From Toxotes chatareus (Eukaryota > Chordata > Actinopteri > Toxotidae), in NCBI GenBank assembly GCA_016801885.1, contig CM028889.1, positions 12,339,001 to 12,403,000 on the forward strand: 64,000 nucleotides of DNA, in the 5' to 3' direction. A program made the position numbers and the translations under genes. Of the stretch, positions 26,194 through 36,252 are shown piece by piece (the first letter of the stretch is position 1; the number at the start of each line of letters is the position of its first letter). Under the pieces are notes generated by a model that saw only the letters and a program-made list of their open reading frames with translations, was not told the DNA's origin and made no database searches.

Positions 26194-28397
26194 CTGGATC
26201 ACAAACCGCAAGAGGTTCAAATGACGGTAGTTCATTCTTTTTTTTTTTTTTAATTAAAGCAGGTTCATAATGTTATTGATGTGTTTCTTTCTTCTGAGGC
26301 CAAAACTAATAAATGAAAACTCAACTTCAAATTCAAAGATGCAGATGAACTTTTTTCTGTGTAAAATCCTAAAATCCTCACCATCTCCTTAATGTAGCCA
26401 CTCTTATAAACATTTCTCACATCCTCATTCACCAAAGGGCAGGCTTCATCTGTTTTAGTGAGCAGGACCAGCTGAGGAACGCCTGGAAGTGGGAATGGCA
26501 AAACAAAGTGTGAGTATTGAAGGCTTAAATGCGCCTCCACCCATGACAAAGGTTCACTGAATGTACCATAGATGGGTAAATCTTGCAGCAAGCGGTGTAT
26601 GGCATATGCCAGTGTAACTGCAAATGAGTTGTTTGCCTGAACTAGCTCCAGATTAGCCAGCCAACTCATAAGGAAGGCATTATTATTTGAAGTTACACAG
26701 CTAACATACTGTGCCTCATTGCTGCTGTATGACACTTTATAAGCTTTTCTTCTGTCATACACATAGCTCTTTCTAACATGTAACCCCACTCCAAGCTCCA
26801 CCTTGCATTTGGGGTAAAGTAGTGAGCGTTTTTAAAATAATAAAGATATAATCCACTGAAAGACAGTATAAAAGCCTGAAACTACATGTTCACCCCATGG
26901 GACCTCTTGTTCTATTTTTATTGGTTTATATTGAGATTCACAAAGCAAACACCCATTCTGATATTCAGACTAAATACAAATAAATTTGTGTATTATAATG
27001 ACATGGGACTCATTTTTACTGACCCATTAAGTTGACCTTTCTGCGGATAGCATCCAGCTTCTCCTCCAGCTTTGTGGGCATGATGGAAATCTTGCAGGCA
27101 TCAATGACATAGGCCACACAGTGGACCTTGTCCTTGAGCCTTGGAGACTTACGATAGCCGTGGGCCTCCGAATGGAGCGGAGCAGAGGGGTTGAACTGTG
27201 TCATGCAATTGAAGGGAATGACAGGGACGGTTTGAGTTCAGTAAATACAAATCAGTGGCTCATATATTCAGTATCCTGCTTGATGTAATGAAAAACTTTA
27301 CCTGATAACAGTCTGGCAAATGTCCTTTAAGGATGCTGCAGATGTCATCTAGATCAGCCCCTGCTCCTGTGCTTTCCTCCAATCCCATGGTGTCACACAA
27401 GATGATTGGCAGAGGTTTTCCTTCTCGCCCATCTTTCAAAGAGTAGCTGCGAAACTTTTGGGTACAAAATGATAAAGTAACAGACCGCAAAATGTGGACA
27501 GTGCAGTATTTTCATTTTGAAATCAGTCGTCACGTGGAAAATCACCAAGAGGCAGAAACAAACCTGTGTGGTGAGGCTGGTTGTAGAGCAGCCGGCAATG
27601 GCCTGGCTCGTAACGTGGCCTCTAAATACAGAGTTGACAGAATTGAAGAAGCTGGACTTTCCTGCTCCGATTGGCCCAATGAGCAGAACCCGAACCTGGG
27701 ACACAGAGCCAACTATGGGTTTGTAGCTCTTAATACTGTCAATCAGCTCCTTCCTCTTCCTGTAGAAACAACAAATGAACTTATAATTAAGTTATAAACA
27801 AATAATTAACACTGTTAATAACACTGTTAACGCTGTACTATTTTTTTCAGATAATCAGTTTATATCAAAACGTATATAGTATATTGTACTATAGTAAAGC
27901 ATTTAGCCGTATGTGTATCAAACTTACTCAGATTCCCAGATTATATTCCTCCATGGCCTCTCAAGCTCTGTGGTTTCTGATGAACAGCAAAAACAACAAT
28001 GATCTGGTTGAATCTGATACAACAATATCATCCACCTAAACAACTTGTGATGGTTGAGGCACATTTAAACAACATAGTATCATTAATATCATATACCATA
28101 TTTTAGGATATCAACTATAATCCTTTTTATTACCTGTGCTTTGGGTTGACCTATGCTGATGAAATATTACATTAAGAACACCAGAGGAAAGTTTAAGAAT
28201 ACTATCTAAAGTGTAGTATTTTTAATTGCGCTAAAGTGTATTTGAACAGGCATGGCAAAGGATAACAAGCGATAATCATACAAGACCCCAAAATCACCTG
28301 TGAGTCCACATAGTGTTGGGAGACCTAATGCTGCATTCATGCCATATTGGAGGGAGGAGGGTACTGCTGTTTTTTCTTAGTTAGGACAAATAATAAC

Positions 28398-28428
<31 letters not shown>

Positions 28429-29115
28429 CTGTATAATATGTTAAATATTAGTATAAAAATAATAATCTGGGGAGAGCCTTGTTTTTTTTATTAAATTAAT
28501 TATTAGATTCAAGAATCAAATACTAGTGCACAACAGCTGGTAGGAATGCACAGATCAAGACACATTATGAAATATATTATTATATCAAATTATGGATTTG
28601 CCACAACAAAACATGAATATTTGGCAATTTATGGCAAACTTACCTTCCACTTGATAGACTTCACACTCAGTCAGTTTCAGGTCATTGCCATGCATTTCTG
28701 CTGCATTGAAGTTGTAATAATTTCCTGGATTACAAGTCACTGCTGCTTGGCTTCCAGTGACAAGAACCAGTGCTTCTCCAAAATATGGACCAGAGTTAGC
28801 TACCATTCTCACTGCATTACCAGGGCCAGTGACTGGATATTTGAGAAGCTTTTCTCCACTAAAGGTGAAGAGAAAGGCCTGGTCATCGTGCACGTACTGA
28901 CCAGACTGACTGAAAGGCTGCTTGGTGTAGCCTCCAAACACGTAACCGGAGGTGTTATATCCCACAGACACTGTGGGGCCACGGTTGTCACATCGTTGGT
29001 GGAAGGCAGCTCCGGTGAAACCATGGATGCTGGCCTTATATAGCAGCTGTAGTTTGACTCTTCCCAGCTGAGAGCAGATTGATGTCTGCTGGCTCCTGGT
29101 TAGCAGTGAATTCAT
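25999..29115 (-). CDS. Interferon-induced protein 44-like, TLDc + GTPase-like protein (copy A)
   Basis: IFI44/IFI44L proteins are interferon-induced cytoplasmic proteins with an N-terminal TLDc domain and a C-terminal GTPase-like domain. Seven coding exons join in frame: 29115-28644, 27976-27928, 27759-27564, 27454-27302, 27195-27024, 26482-26382 and 26193-25999. The total is 1338 bases, 445 aa, like mammalian IFI44 (about 444-452 aa). The TLDc domain covers roughly residues 14-157 (LLYKASIHGF, FHQRCDNRGPTV, YVFGGYT, AFLFTF, GPYFG). The GTPase part has a P-loop GPIGAGKS at 202-209, DTMG at 260-263 and TKTD at 356-359. I chose the ATG at 29115 because MNSLLTRSQQ aligns with the usual family start and has A at -3; codons upstream in the same frame are 5' UTR. 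It is the complete member of a tandem pair, and an ISRE lies upstream. Whether it is closer to IFI44 or IFI44L cannot be decided here. Confidence 0.93.
26382..26482 (-). CDS. Copy A exon with the G4 motif (101 bases)
   Basis: Encodes VPQLVLLTKTDEACPLV through YKSGYIKEM. TKTD is the nucleotide-specificity (G4) motif. Enters in phase 1, leaves in phase 0; donor GTGAGG. Confidence 0.93.
27024..27195 (-). CDS. Copy A exon, central GTPase region (172 bases)
   Basis: Encodes FNPSAPLHSEAHGYRKSP, then KDKVHCVAYVIDACKIS through VNLM. HCVAYVID is the family's conserved beta strand before G4. Donor GTCAGT. Confidence 0.93.
27302..27454 (-). CDS. Copy A exon with the G3 motif (153 bases)
   Basis: Encodes FRSYSLKDGREGKPLPIILC, DTMGLEESTGAGADLDD and ILKGHLPDCYQ. 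DTMG is the G3 (DxxG) motif. Phase 0 at both ends. Confidence 0.94.
27564..27759 (-). CDS. Copy A exon with the P-loop (196 bases)
   Basis: Encodes KRKELIDSIKSYKP, VRVLLIGPIGAGKSSFFNSV and FRGHVTSQAIAGCSTTSLTT. GPIGAGKS is the P-loop. Acceptor TTTCTACAG, donor GTTTGT. Confidence 0.95.
27928..27976 (-). CDS. Copy A 49-base linker exon
   Basis: Encodes TTELERPWRNIIWES between the TLDc and GTPase exons; the two-tryptophan pattern is typical of the family. Phase 1 in, phase 2 out. Acceptor TTCATCAG, donor GTAAGT. Confidence 0.9.
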
Positions 29116-29187
29116 AGTGGACAGCTGGTTGGCTAATGTCTGCAGAGGATACTCAGTGAACTTTTGATGTTTATTCACTGTTTATAT
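28644..29187 (-). CDS. Copy A exon 2: 5' UTR end and whole TLDc domain
   Basis: The acceptor is CTTTCTGTTTAG and the exon begins near 29187. Coding starts at 29115 and runs to the GTAAGT donor at 28643. It contains the complete TLDc domain in one exon, ending ECEVYQVE. Confidence 0.9.
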
Positions 29188-30181
29188 CTAAACAGAAAGA
29201 AAAACACAAATGCATTAAAAATGTAGACTAACTGAGTTTGGTTAATCCCCTGGATAACCAATAATTATGCACCTAATGTTACAGTTTTCCCATCCTAATG
29301 AATCAGTGCTTATTACAGTCAATGAGAAATTTATACCAACATGATAATTGATTTTTTTTTAATTAAGAAAATTAAATTAAGAGTTTACATCCTGGAACCA
29401 GATGGAACAGAAGAAATATGAAATTACTTCATATTTCTATAATATAAATGTTGTGAGTGAGGAAATTCTGTCAAAAACACACATCTTTTAGTCCACTAGC
29501 TGCTGTCATCACATGTATGTATGTACTTAAAGAGTAACAATTACTTTTCACTGCATCAAATGTTACAGTTTCCATGTGTAGAAACTGTTGTTTTCACCAC
29601 ATTGGAGATATTGACATTGTTCCTTTAATTTGCTTTCTAAGATACTTGAAATTCTTGTGTCAATGTCCAGTCTTAAATAACACAAAGCATAAAATAAAAC
29701 TGTACATTTGTAATTTACTTTAGATTGCTCCTCTATTTCTCCTGATGTTTTTTTAGTCTCATCTCTCCATTTATCGAAACATGCTGAATGAAACATTGTG
29801 TTAAACACTGGCCCACGTGGGAAGGGTTTGCCACATTTCAAGAGAGAACAATAATTCCTGTCCTCTCAAACTGACAAAGAAATAGTGTGCCACACCTATA
29901 TTAACGCTGCTTTCCCCCCCACATCCACCCAGTGTTAACATCTTTGCACTAATTGCCAGTTTCTTTTAGAATCATTTTAAACTCTTATTAATTACATACG
30001 TGGCACATACCAGATTAAATCAATGACCTGATAGATTTGTTGGTTTAATCTTAGTAACTCCTCCTCTGTCCAGGTTATAATCAGTGTCTATAATTACACA
30101 GTTATACAGAGGTAAACCTTACTCGTCCTGTGCCACACTTTAAGTTGCAAACACAAAGAAAACAAATATTTTCAGTCTTAC
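29188..30181 (-). other. Copy A first intron
   Basis: AT-rich intron between the non-coding first exon and the TLDc exon. An open frame at 29841-29563 (minus) has no recognisable domain and no suitable splice support. Confidence 0.5.
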
Positions 30182-30240
30182 CTCCTTCTCTCTCTTCTAG
30201 ATTGACGGATGTGAAGTTTGAACAGGATGTGTGCCCAAGT
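30182..30240 (-). other. Inferred non-coding first exon of copy A
   Basis: The minus strand shows a purine-rich GAGAGAGAAGGAG followed by a strong GTAAGA donor at 30181-30176, about 80 bases below an ISRE. The 5' boundary is approximate. Inferred from donor and promoter position, not from coding content. Confidence 0.5.
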
Positions 30241-30261
30241 GCTTATGGTCTGGATGGGGCA

Positions 30262-30278
30262 GAAATGAAACTGAAACT
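30262..30278. promoter_or_regulatory. ISRE upstream of copy A
   Basis: GAAATGAAACTGAAACT on the + strand contains ATGAAACTGAAACT. This is a full match to the interferon-stimulated response element consensus (GAAANNGAAACT) bound by ISGF3/IRFs. It lies 80-95 bases upstream of the inferred first-exon donor, the usual place in interferon-induced promoters. Confidence 0.85.
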
Positions 30279-30299
30279 CTGCATAGGAAAATAATTTCC

Positions 30300-31143
30300 C
30301 TTCAAAATAAAACAGAAGTTGGTCTGAATAAAGAAATAAAGCAAGAGAGTGGTGAGTATAATACAGTTATTATTTTAGCTCAGAGCAGCTCAGTGTGTCC
30401 TGCCCTGAGTACCTGCAATGACTTGTTTGCTTAGCTAGCAAATAAATAAAATATAAATATATTAAAAAATATATATAAATAAAAACCATTGAACTTGGAC
30501 AATACTTTGAAAGCTTGGCTTCAGCCAAGCTTAACTGTAAAGCTGAGAATGCTAAATTATAGAATTTATCTGCAAGAAATTTGTACTACTTAGGTGTATT
30601 GATGGAAGTTATTGTAAACTGCACGTTTTTAATGTTCATATTCTTGTTTTGAAAAGATGCCAATGTGCTCTTTTGAAATAAAAAATGTTTACATTTTTTT
30701 AGTGTCATATTATTTATCATGTAAGGTACTATGTCTAGGGCCCCAAGAGACTCCACTATCGCCTCTGCTTCTAAAAAGTGAAAAAAAAAGCAAAACAAAC
30801 ATTATAGTGTGTGGTTTGGGGACGAAAATCAGCAGACGATCACAGGACAAATTTGGCAGTGACAGTAATTAAAAAATATTGATACAGCCTCCACCAATGT
30901 CTAAGCAGAGCAGTGCTGTGACAGAAATTAACCATGGTTTGGAATGCTATAACATATAAGATGGTTGATGGCTTAGATGGGAGAGGTGACAGGCTTGCAG
31001 GCAAAACTCCATTAAGTTCTCAAGTTATTTACATTTTGTTTTGTTTTTTTCACCAAGGAATATTCATGCAATTTCCACAATAAATGTAGCCAGTTTTCTT
31101 AAAGCAGATCACTCTTATCAATAAAATACCACAAACTCCTGAT
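30300..31143. other. Spacer between copies A and B
   Basis: About 0.9 kb of AT-rich sequence with a perfect 10-bp-arm hairpin at 30511-30532 (AAGCTTGGCT/TC/AGCCAAGCTT). No coding signal. Confidence 0.5.
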
Positions 31144-31149
31144 TTTATT
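31144..31149 (-). terminator. Candidate polyadenylation signal of copy B
   Basis: AATAAA on the minus strand, about 255 bases after the copy B stop codon. Confidence 0.5.
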
Positions 31150-31403
31150 CTGAATTCTTAAAAACAAAACAACACAACAAAAAAGCATTATAAGAAAGTA
31201 ATATTTTATAAGGCCATTTAAATGCCCAATGTGTAGAATATTTATCTGATTATAGCTTTGATATGACCACTAGGATTCACTGAAGTCAGACATTTTCAAA
31301 TTCTACACACAAGGGCTTTAAAATGAGTTAACTGAAGTTGCTTTTAAACACTGAAACTATAGACAACTATCTTAATGTTGTATGAAAAGTATTTTCCAAA
31401 GGC

Positions 31404-31610
31404 TTAGAAGCGAATGTTTTCTTCCATCTTTGACCGTGTATATTGTGCTGTATTGTCCTGGAAATACAGATCAGCATACTGCAGGATGTGGTCCACAGCA
31501 CTAAGAAGTAGCACATCGGTGTTAACATCCAGGTCCAGCTCTGAGGAGTAATTCTTCACAGGGACGATGTAGGAGGTGGACATACCCAGCAGAGCCCCAG
31601 CTTTACCCAT
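31404..31610 (-). CDS. Copy B terminal exon
   Basis: Encodes MGKAGALLGMSTSYIVPVKN through SKMEENIRF and TAA. The YIVPVKNYSSELDLD block matches copy A's VVPVKNYSEELELD. Confidence 0.92.
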   Translation of the reverse strand: MGKAGALLGMSTSYIVPVKNYSSELDLDVNTDVLLLSAVDHILQYADLYFQDNTAQYTRSKMEENIRF

Positions 31611-34600
31611 CTGCAAACACAAACACTGTAAGATAACTGTGACATTTTCACACCAGCAGTGCCATGAGGAACTGGGTGACGCTGAGACGCCTGAAAATAC
31701 AAATGGTCTGCGTGGAGTGAGAGTAAAGTTAAAGTTATTGTCACCTCTTACAGAATGAAGATTCTTGTATATTTTTTACTTAACTTGTAATCTAGACTCA
31801 GAAGAATAAAAAATGCAGGTGATTTGATAGCTCATAGTTATTCATTATCATTTCATCAATGTCTGAATGTGTAATATTCTGAATACTAATAAAAGTAGGC
31901 ATCGTGTCCTCATGGGCATGTTTATATGGCATGTTAACTATATGACAACCTTAGTGTCTGTATCATCCACTACATTTATTGTAATGAGTGTACTGTCTTT
32001 CCATATCCATTTTACACACAACTCAGAGGACCAAACTGCATATGGTTTATTTTAACCTACCATCTCCTGAATTATGCGGCTCTTGTAAACCTGGCTGGCA
32101 TCTTTGTTTGTTTCTGGACAAATTCGGTCTATGTGGGTCAGCAGAGCCACCTGGTGAACACCTGACAGAGAGAATACAACGCATTTTTTAAGGTTTTTAC
32201 TGCAATAATCAAAGAAACAGCATTCAATTTTTACACTCTAGCGAAAGACAGTACTGAAAATGTCAGCAGTGCTTTCAGTTCAGTTGATCCATAAAGAAAG
32301 TGTCAAGTCCTGCGGTCTCATGCACAGCAGTTCTAACCACAACAAAATTCAACAAAAACAAATGCCATGCAATCAGGAGACGCTGCAAGACTGAGTGACA
32401 AAAGTTCAATGGCTTGTTTGTCTTCTGCTCACCCAGGTCACTAATGTGCTCTCGGAGTTGTTGGAAGGTGCTGGCGAGACCTTTCGGGTAGGTCAGGATT
32501 TTAGAGGCATCCACCACAAAGGCCACACAATGGATCTTGTCTCGAAGGCTTGGCCTCTTCACATAGCCAAAGGTCTCTGATTGCACTGGCTGAACTGGGC
32601 TGAACTGGGAGAGACAAATTAAAAGATTCAGTCTTCAGTGATGTAACAGCTCATTCCTTAGGAAGATGAGCAGACACAACTAGGCCAAAATTACCATATT
32701 ACAAAAACAAAATGATAAATTATAACCTTTCTGTACCTTGTGTTCCTCAGGTACATGACCTTTAATGATGGACAGGATGTCATGGAGGGTCAGTCCAGTC
32801 ATTTCTCCATCCCCCAGGCCCATAGTGTCACACAGCACCAGTCTGGTGGGTTCTTCTCCCTTCTGACCACGGATGTTGAAGGACTGCAGCTGACACAAAC
32901 ACAGTTAATAGGATGGATGCCTCTGAAAGCATGAGAACACCCTGATCAGAGGTCTGCACCAACACTGTCTTCTTAACAACAAAACTAAGATTTTCTATTT
33001 TAGTGTCACTTTTGTGCAGCTTGTGTGTGTGTGTGTGTGTGTCTTGACCTGAAAAGTAACAGAAAACAATATCGAAAAGAAGTTTAAGATATGAGTTTGC
33101 TGAGTTAACCAACTATGTGACACGTGACACGTGGGCAACGTCTTTGTCAAATTCTGAATTCATTTTGTAGGAGATGATGATGATGTTCTACACGGAAACC
33201 TGAAACTAGTCTAGGAGATAACTGTGTCCAGGAAGTAAAGACACGTCCACGGGTGTAAATGCTTTGTAGGTGCTGGGCAACCATTAAGCTCACCAGTAAA
33301 GGAAAATATATAGCTGCATGCAGCTTTTTTTGTTCTCAATTCTTCTTTTATTTTACATGGAAATGACTAACAACACTGTCACTCTCAGCATGATGAAGCA
33401 TTGGGGGGAAAAAAGCAGTGTGTGGGCATTTTTTGTTTGTTGGCTGACTTGCTCATATATGTTCCTGAAGCAAGTAGGGATTCGGTGCCTGGCTCAAAGG
33501 CAACACTCTTTTCAGTATCATCTCATTTTTTAAGAAACGCAACTATGAGTTTCAGCTGAAAAAATGAAAAGGATCCAGCAGTTTTATTGATTTCTCTCAG
33601 TTAATGTACATGCTGCTGCTCCAATTGTACCTTCTTGGTGAAGCCGGTTGAGGAGCAGCCCACCATCGCCCTGTTGGTGACTCTTCCATTAAACACAGAC
33701 TGGACAGAACTGATGAAGCTGGACTTTCCAGAGCTGACCGGCCCCAGGAGGAGAACCCTGGCCTGAGTCACCTCCTCACAGCTTGGCCTGTGGGAGCTGA
33801 CAGTCTTCATCAGGTTCGTCCTCTGCCTAGGGTAGAATTTAAGATGCTCACATGTTGAAAATATATTTTCTCTTAAAAAATGGCAACAAAATATATTAAC
33901 ATGACTGCTAGTAATTAAGATATCTGCAAACTTGACTTAGTTGAATATGAGTTTTACTCACTCTTCTGTCCACTCCACACATCTCCACTGAGATTCCAGC
34001 TTGGGTTGACCTGCTGAAGAGTTGATGAGATTTAATGAAATGTGCCATGCATTTTAATATGTATAAGGTGCCTATTATAATGTAAATATATTTTTTCTGA
34101 TTTAGTGGATAAGTGATCACACAGTGATCACATCCATTTCCAGGAGCTACAATGCAGTTTCTAGCAGTTTCTAAGGACAAAAAGATTCTGCAAGTCTCTT
34201 AGAAAAGAGTCTCTGACAGTTGTTGCTGTACAACTGTTTAGTAGTTACCTGTGTGTTTAGTAGCTTACCTGTGAAAGTAAAACACCTGTCCACCATTTTC
34301 TCTGTTGAGCCGAGTGTGCTTAGAACATCTTTGGCACTTGATGCTGTGGCAATACCAGATTGGTCTTCAGTTTTAAGTGTAAAGCTGTTGGAGCTGATGA
34401 GGAAAAATAATCACATACTGTACATCAAAGGAAGATAATATATGAAGCCAAGGAGCAGAAATTTACTTGAACATCTTTGGTTAAAGATCTGGCAATTAAA
34501 ATACTATATACTGTATGTTACCTAAAAATAGCTGCATTGTTGAGATGGACCTTAAAAAAAGTGAGTTTCCCTAAGTCAAATAAGGCAAAGACTCAGTTCT

Positions 34601-36154
34601 ATTAAGTTTTTTTTGTTGAAAACTGAGATAAGGCAGTACTGATTTAAATTTTCTATAATGGAAGCCCACACAAATAAAACATGGCAGTAAATGAAATGCA
34701 GCTGAAACAACTGACCCATCACTCATAAACCAATCCATAAACAGGATTGGAGCTTTTTTTATTGAATGAAAAAGCTTTTACTCACGCATCTCTCCAATCT
34801 TTGTGTTTCAGTTCATAGTTGTGCTTCTTCTTAACTGCAGAAGAGAGTTTAAGAGTCGATGAGGTGTAATGAAATATGCCGCTGTTTCACCTCCTCCACA
34901 GGCAAATGTAAGAAAGTAAAGCTGACTATGAAAATACACCTTCCACCTTTGTCAATTCAATGTTTTTTTCTAATTCTATGGATAAGTGGCAAACACACAG
35001 TGAGGTCACATTCAGATATCTCTAGAAGCTACAATGGTGTTTTATCAGCACAAAAATATTCCGTATGTCTCTCAGACAGAGCCATAAGACAGTCTTTGAC
35101 AGTTGTCTAGGTGTAGAATTGTTTAGTAGATTACCTGGGAATGTATAAACAAGTTGGTTTGTTTTGTCTGTTGAGTTGATTGAGCTGATTGCAGCTGTAG
35201 TTGTGGTGAGAACATCTTTGGTGTCCACTGCCGTGCTGGTAGCAGGTTGGGCAGCAAACAAACTAAAGGTGCCAAAGCTGTTGAGGAAAACCATCACATA
35301 CATCACAGGAAGACAATAAGTAAAGCAAATGAGCAGAAATGCACTCAAATGTCCTCGGTTAAAGATCTTGCACTTAAAATATATGTGACTTAAAATATAT
35401 CTGCATTGTTGAGATGGACAGAGAAGAATCAGTGAGTTTCCCAAAGACAAGGACAAGCCCAAAAGAGTGTTGTGATGAGATGCGAGTTTGTGAGGTAGTA
35501 TAATCACTGCAACCCTTGTCAACTCTATCACAGCCAACAAGGATGACATGAATCCCCAGTACAGCACAACTTTAAACTATAAAAATGGCCTTTTTTCCTG
35601 CAACAGCCCCAAAACCAAATAAAACATTTAGTGATTAACATCTTATGTGCAGCTTTTGACATCGGTTATCTTGGATCACTAATAGTGAAGCATAACATTG
35701 GCTTAGATTAGCAAAAATAGAAGTACACAGAATGACCCATTTCAAAATCATGTATATTAAATGATTGGATAATAATTAGTGATGCATTTATGAGTTTATC
35801 ACTTTACTGTTTAAGTTGCTGAAGGTTGAAAGTGACTAGAAATTGAAGATACTATATTTGTCTCAGAAATGCACAAACTTAACATGTATAAGCAGAGTAA
35901 TTGAATAAACGTAGTTATATAAAAATCTTACTGGGGCCGTTCTTAGTAACAGCAACTGCAGCGAAATAAATGAATGTTAAGTCAGATAATGCTACCTGTG
36001 TCTACAAGCATTCAGTGTTTTGCAGCTGAAAGGCGTCTCCATACAAACCAACACACATGAAAAGTTACCACAGGTTTCTACTTTAACTGCCATGTAAAAC
36101 TTTCCGCATCGTGAAACATTACCTGTTTTTCTCTCCACTTTGTTTCTGCATCAT
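31404..36154 (-). CDS. Interferon-induced protein 44-like protein without a TLDc domain (copy B)
   Basis: My model joins ten coding exons: 36154-36123, 35277-35135, 34834-34786, 34393-34269, 34010-33962, 33826-33631, 32889-32737, 32604-32433, 32161-32061 and 31610-31404. This gives 1227 bases, 408 aa, with matching phases throughout. The GTPase exons have exactly the lengths of copy A (49, 196, 153, 172, 101), so the two are tandem paralogues. P-loop GPVSSGKS is at 161-168, DTMG at 219-222, and G4 reads THID (315-318) instead of TKxD. The TLDc domain is absent. The N-terminus comprises MMQKQSGEKNS and two Ser/Thr-rich exons, each followed by a 49-base exon. The GTPase half is secure; the first coding exon is less so. 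An ISRE-like site lies at 36236. Likely a cytosolic interferon-induced protein; nucleotide binding untested. Confidence 0.85.
32061..32161 (-). CDS. Copy B exon with altered G4 motif (101 bases)
   Basis: Encodes VHQVALLTHIDRICPETNKD through YKSRIIQEM. The G4 lysine of TKxD is histidine here. Donor GTAGGT. Confidence 0.92.
32433..32604 (-). CDS. Copy B central GTPase exon (172 bases)
   Basis: Encodes FSPVQPVQSETFGYVKRP, then RDKIHCVAFVVDASKIL through HISDLG. Aligns without gaps to the copy A exon. Donor GTGAGC. Confidence 0.92.
32737..32889 (-). CDS. Copy B exon with the G3 motif (153 bases)
   Basis: Encodes LQSFNIRGQKGEEPTRLVLC, DTMGLGDGEMTGLTLHD and IIKGHVPEEHK. Acceptor TGTGTCAG, donor GTACAG. 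Confidence 0.93.
33022..33042. repeat. (GT)n microsatellite
   Basis: About ten GT units in a copy B intron. Confidence 0.9.
33631..33826 (-). CDS. Copy B exon with the P-loop (196 bases)
   Basis: Encodes QRTNLMKTVSSHRP, ARVLLLGPVSSGKSSFISS and GCSSTGFTKK. GPVSSGKS is the P-loop. Confidence 0.94.
33962..34010 (-). CDS. Copy B 49-base linker exon, second repeat unit
   Basis: Encodes QPKLESQWRCVEWTE. Same length and phases as copy A's 49-base exon and as the exon at 34786-34834. Confidence 0.85.
34269..34393 (-). CDS. Copy B Ser/Thr-rich exon, second repeat unit (125 bases)
   Basis: Encodes SNSFTLKTEDQSGIATASSA, KDVLSTLGSTEKMVDRC and FTFT. Homologous to the exon at 35135-35277 (shared KDVL block). 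Acceptor CCTCATCAG, donor GTAAGC. Confidence 0.75.
34786..34834 (-). CDS. Copy B 49-base linker exon, first repeat unit
   Basis: Encodes KKKHNYELKHKDWRD. Phase 1 in, phase 2 out. Acceptor TCTTCTGCAG, donor GTGAGT. Confidence 0.75.
35135..35277 (-). CDS. Copy B Ser/Thr-rich exon, first repeat unit (143 bases)
   Basis: Encodes FGTFSLFAAQPATSTAVDTK, DVLTTTTAAISSINSTDK and TNQLVYTFP. Acceptor CCTCAACAG, donor GTAATC. Low-complexity, probably disordered. Confidence 0.75.
36123..36154 (-). CDS. Proposed first coding exon of copy B
   Basis: Two adjacent ATGs (36154, 36151) open MMQKQSGEKN, ending in phase 2 before a GTAATG donor, which exactly suits the exon at 35277. A five-codon upstream ORF (start 36166) overlaps the first ATG. 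The exon lies about 80 bases below an ISRE-like site. Choice of start is inference. Confidence 0.5.
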
Positions 36155-36235
36155 GACTTCTGCATGTAGACGTGGCGAACAACACAACAGCTTCAGGACA
36201 GATTGGAGTGGAAGAGGACAAGAAAGCGCTTTGAG

Positions 36236-36252
36236 GAAAAGAAAGCGAAACC
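36236..36252. promoter_or_regulatory. ISRE-like element upstream of copy B
   Basis: GAAAAGAAAGCGAAACC contains GAAAGCGAAACC, one base from the GAAANNGAAACT consensus, and sits just upstream of the proposed first exon. Fits interferon control of this copy. Confidence 0.7.

Larger units (their letters stand above)
33962..35460 (-). repeat. Intragenic tandem duplication of about 0.85 kb in copy B
   Basis: Two diverged units each carry a Ser/Thr-rich exon, its intron and a 49-base exon. Homology covers introns too. Shared stretches include TAAAGATCT, TGCATTGTTGAGATGGAC, TAAACTCTC/TCAACTCTTC acceptor tracts and ATTTCATTA. Offset between units is 884 bases at the first exon and 824 at the second. 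Confidence 0.85.

Noticed and set aside
28546..29043. 165-residue + strand open frame
   Set aside because: Antisense shadow of the TLDc exon of copy A.
35022..35567. 181-residue minus-strand open frame
   Set aside because: Only the 35135-35277 part has splice borders and homology to the second repeat unit; the rest is intron.
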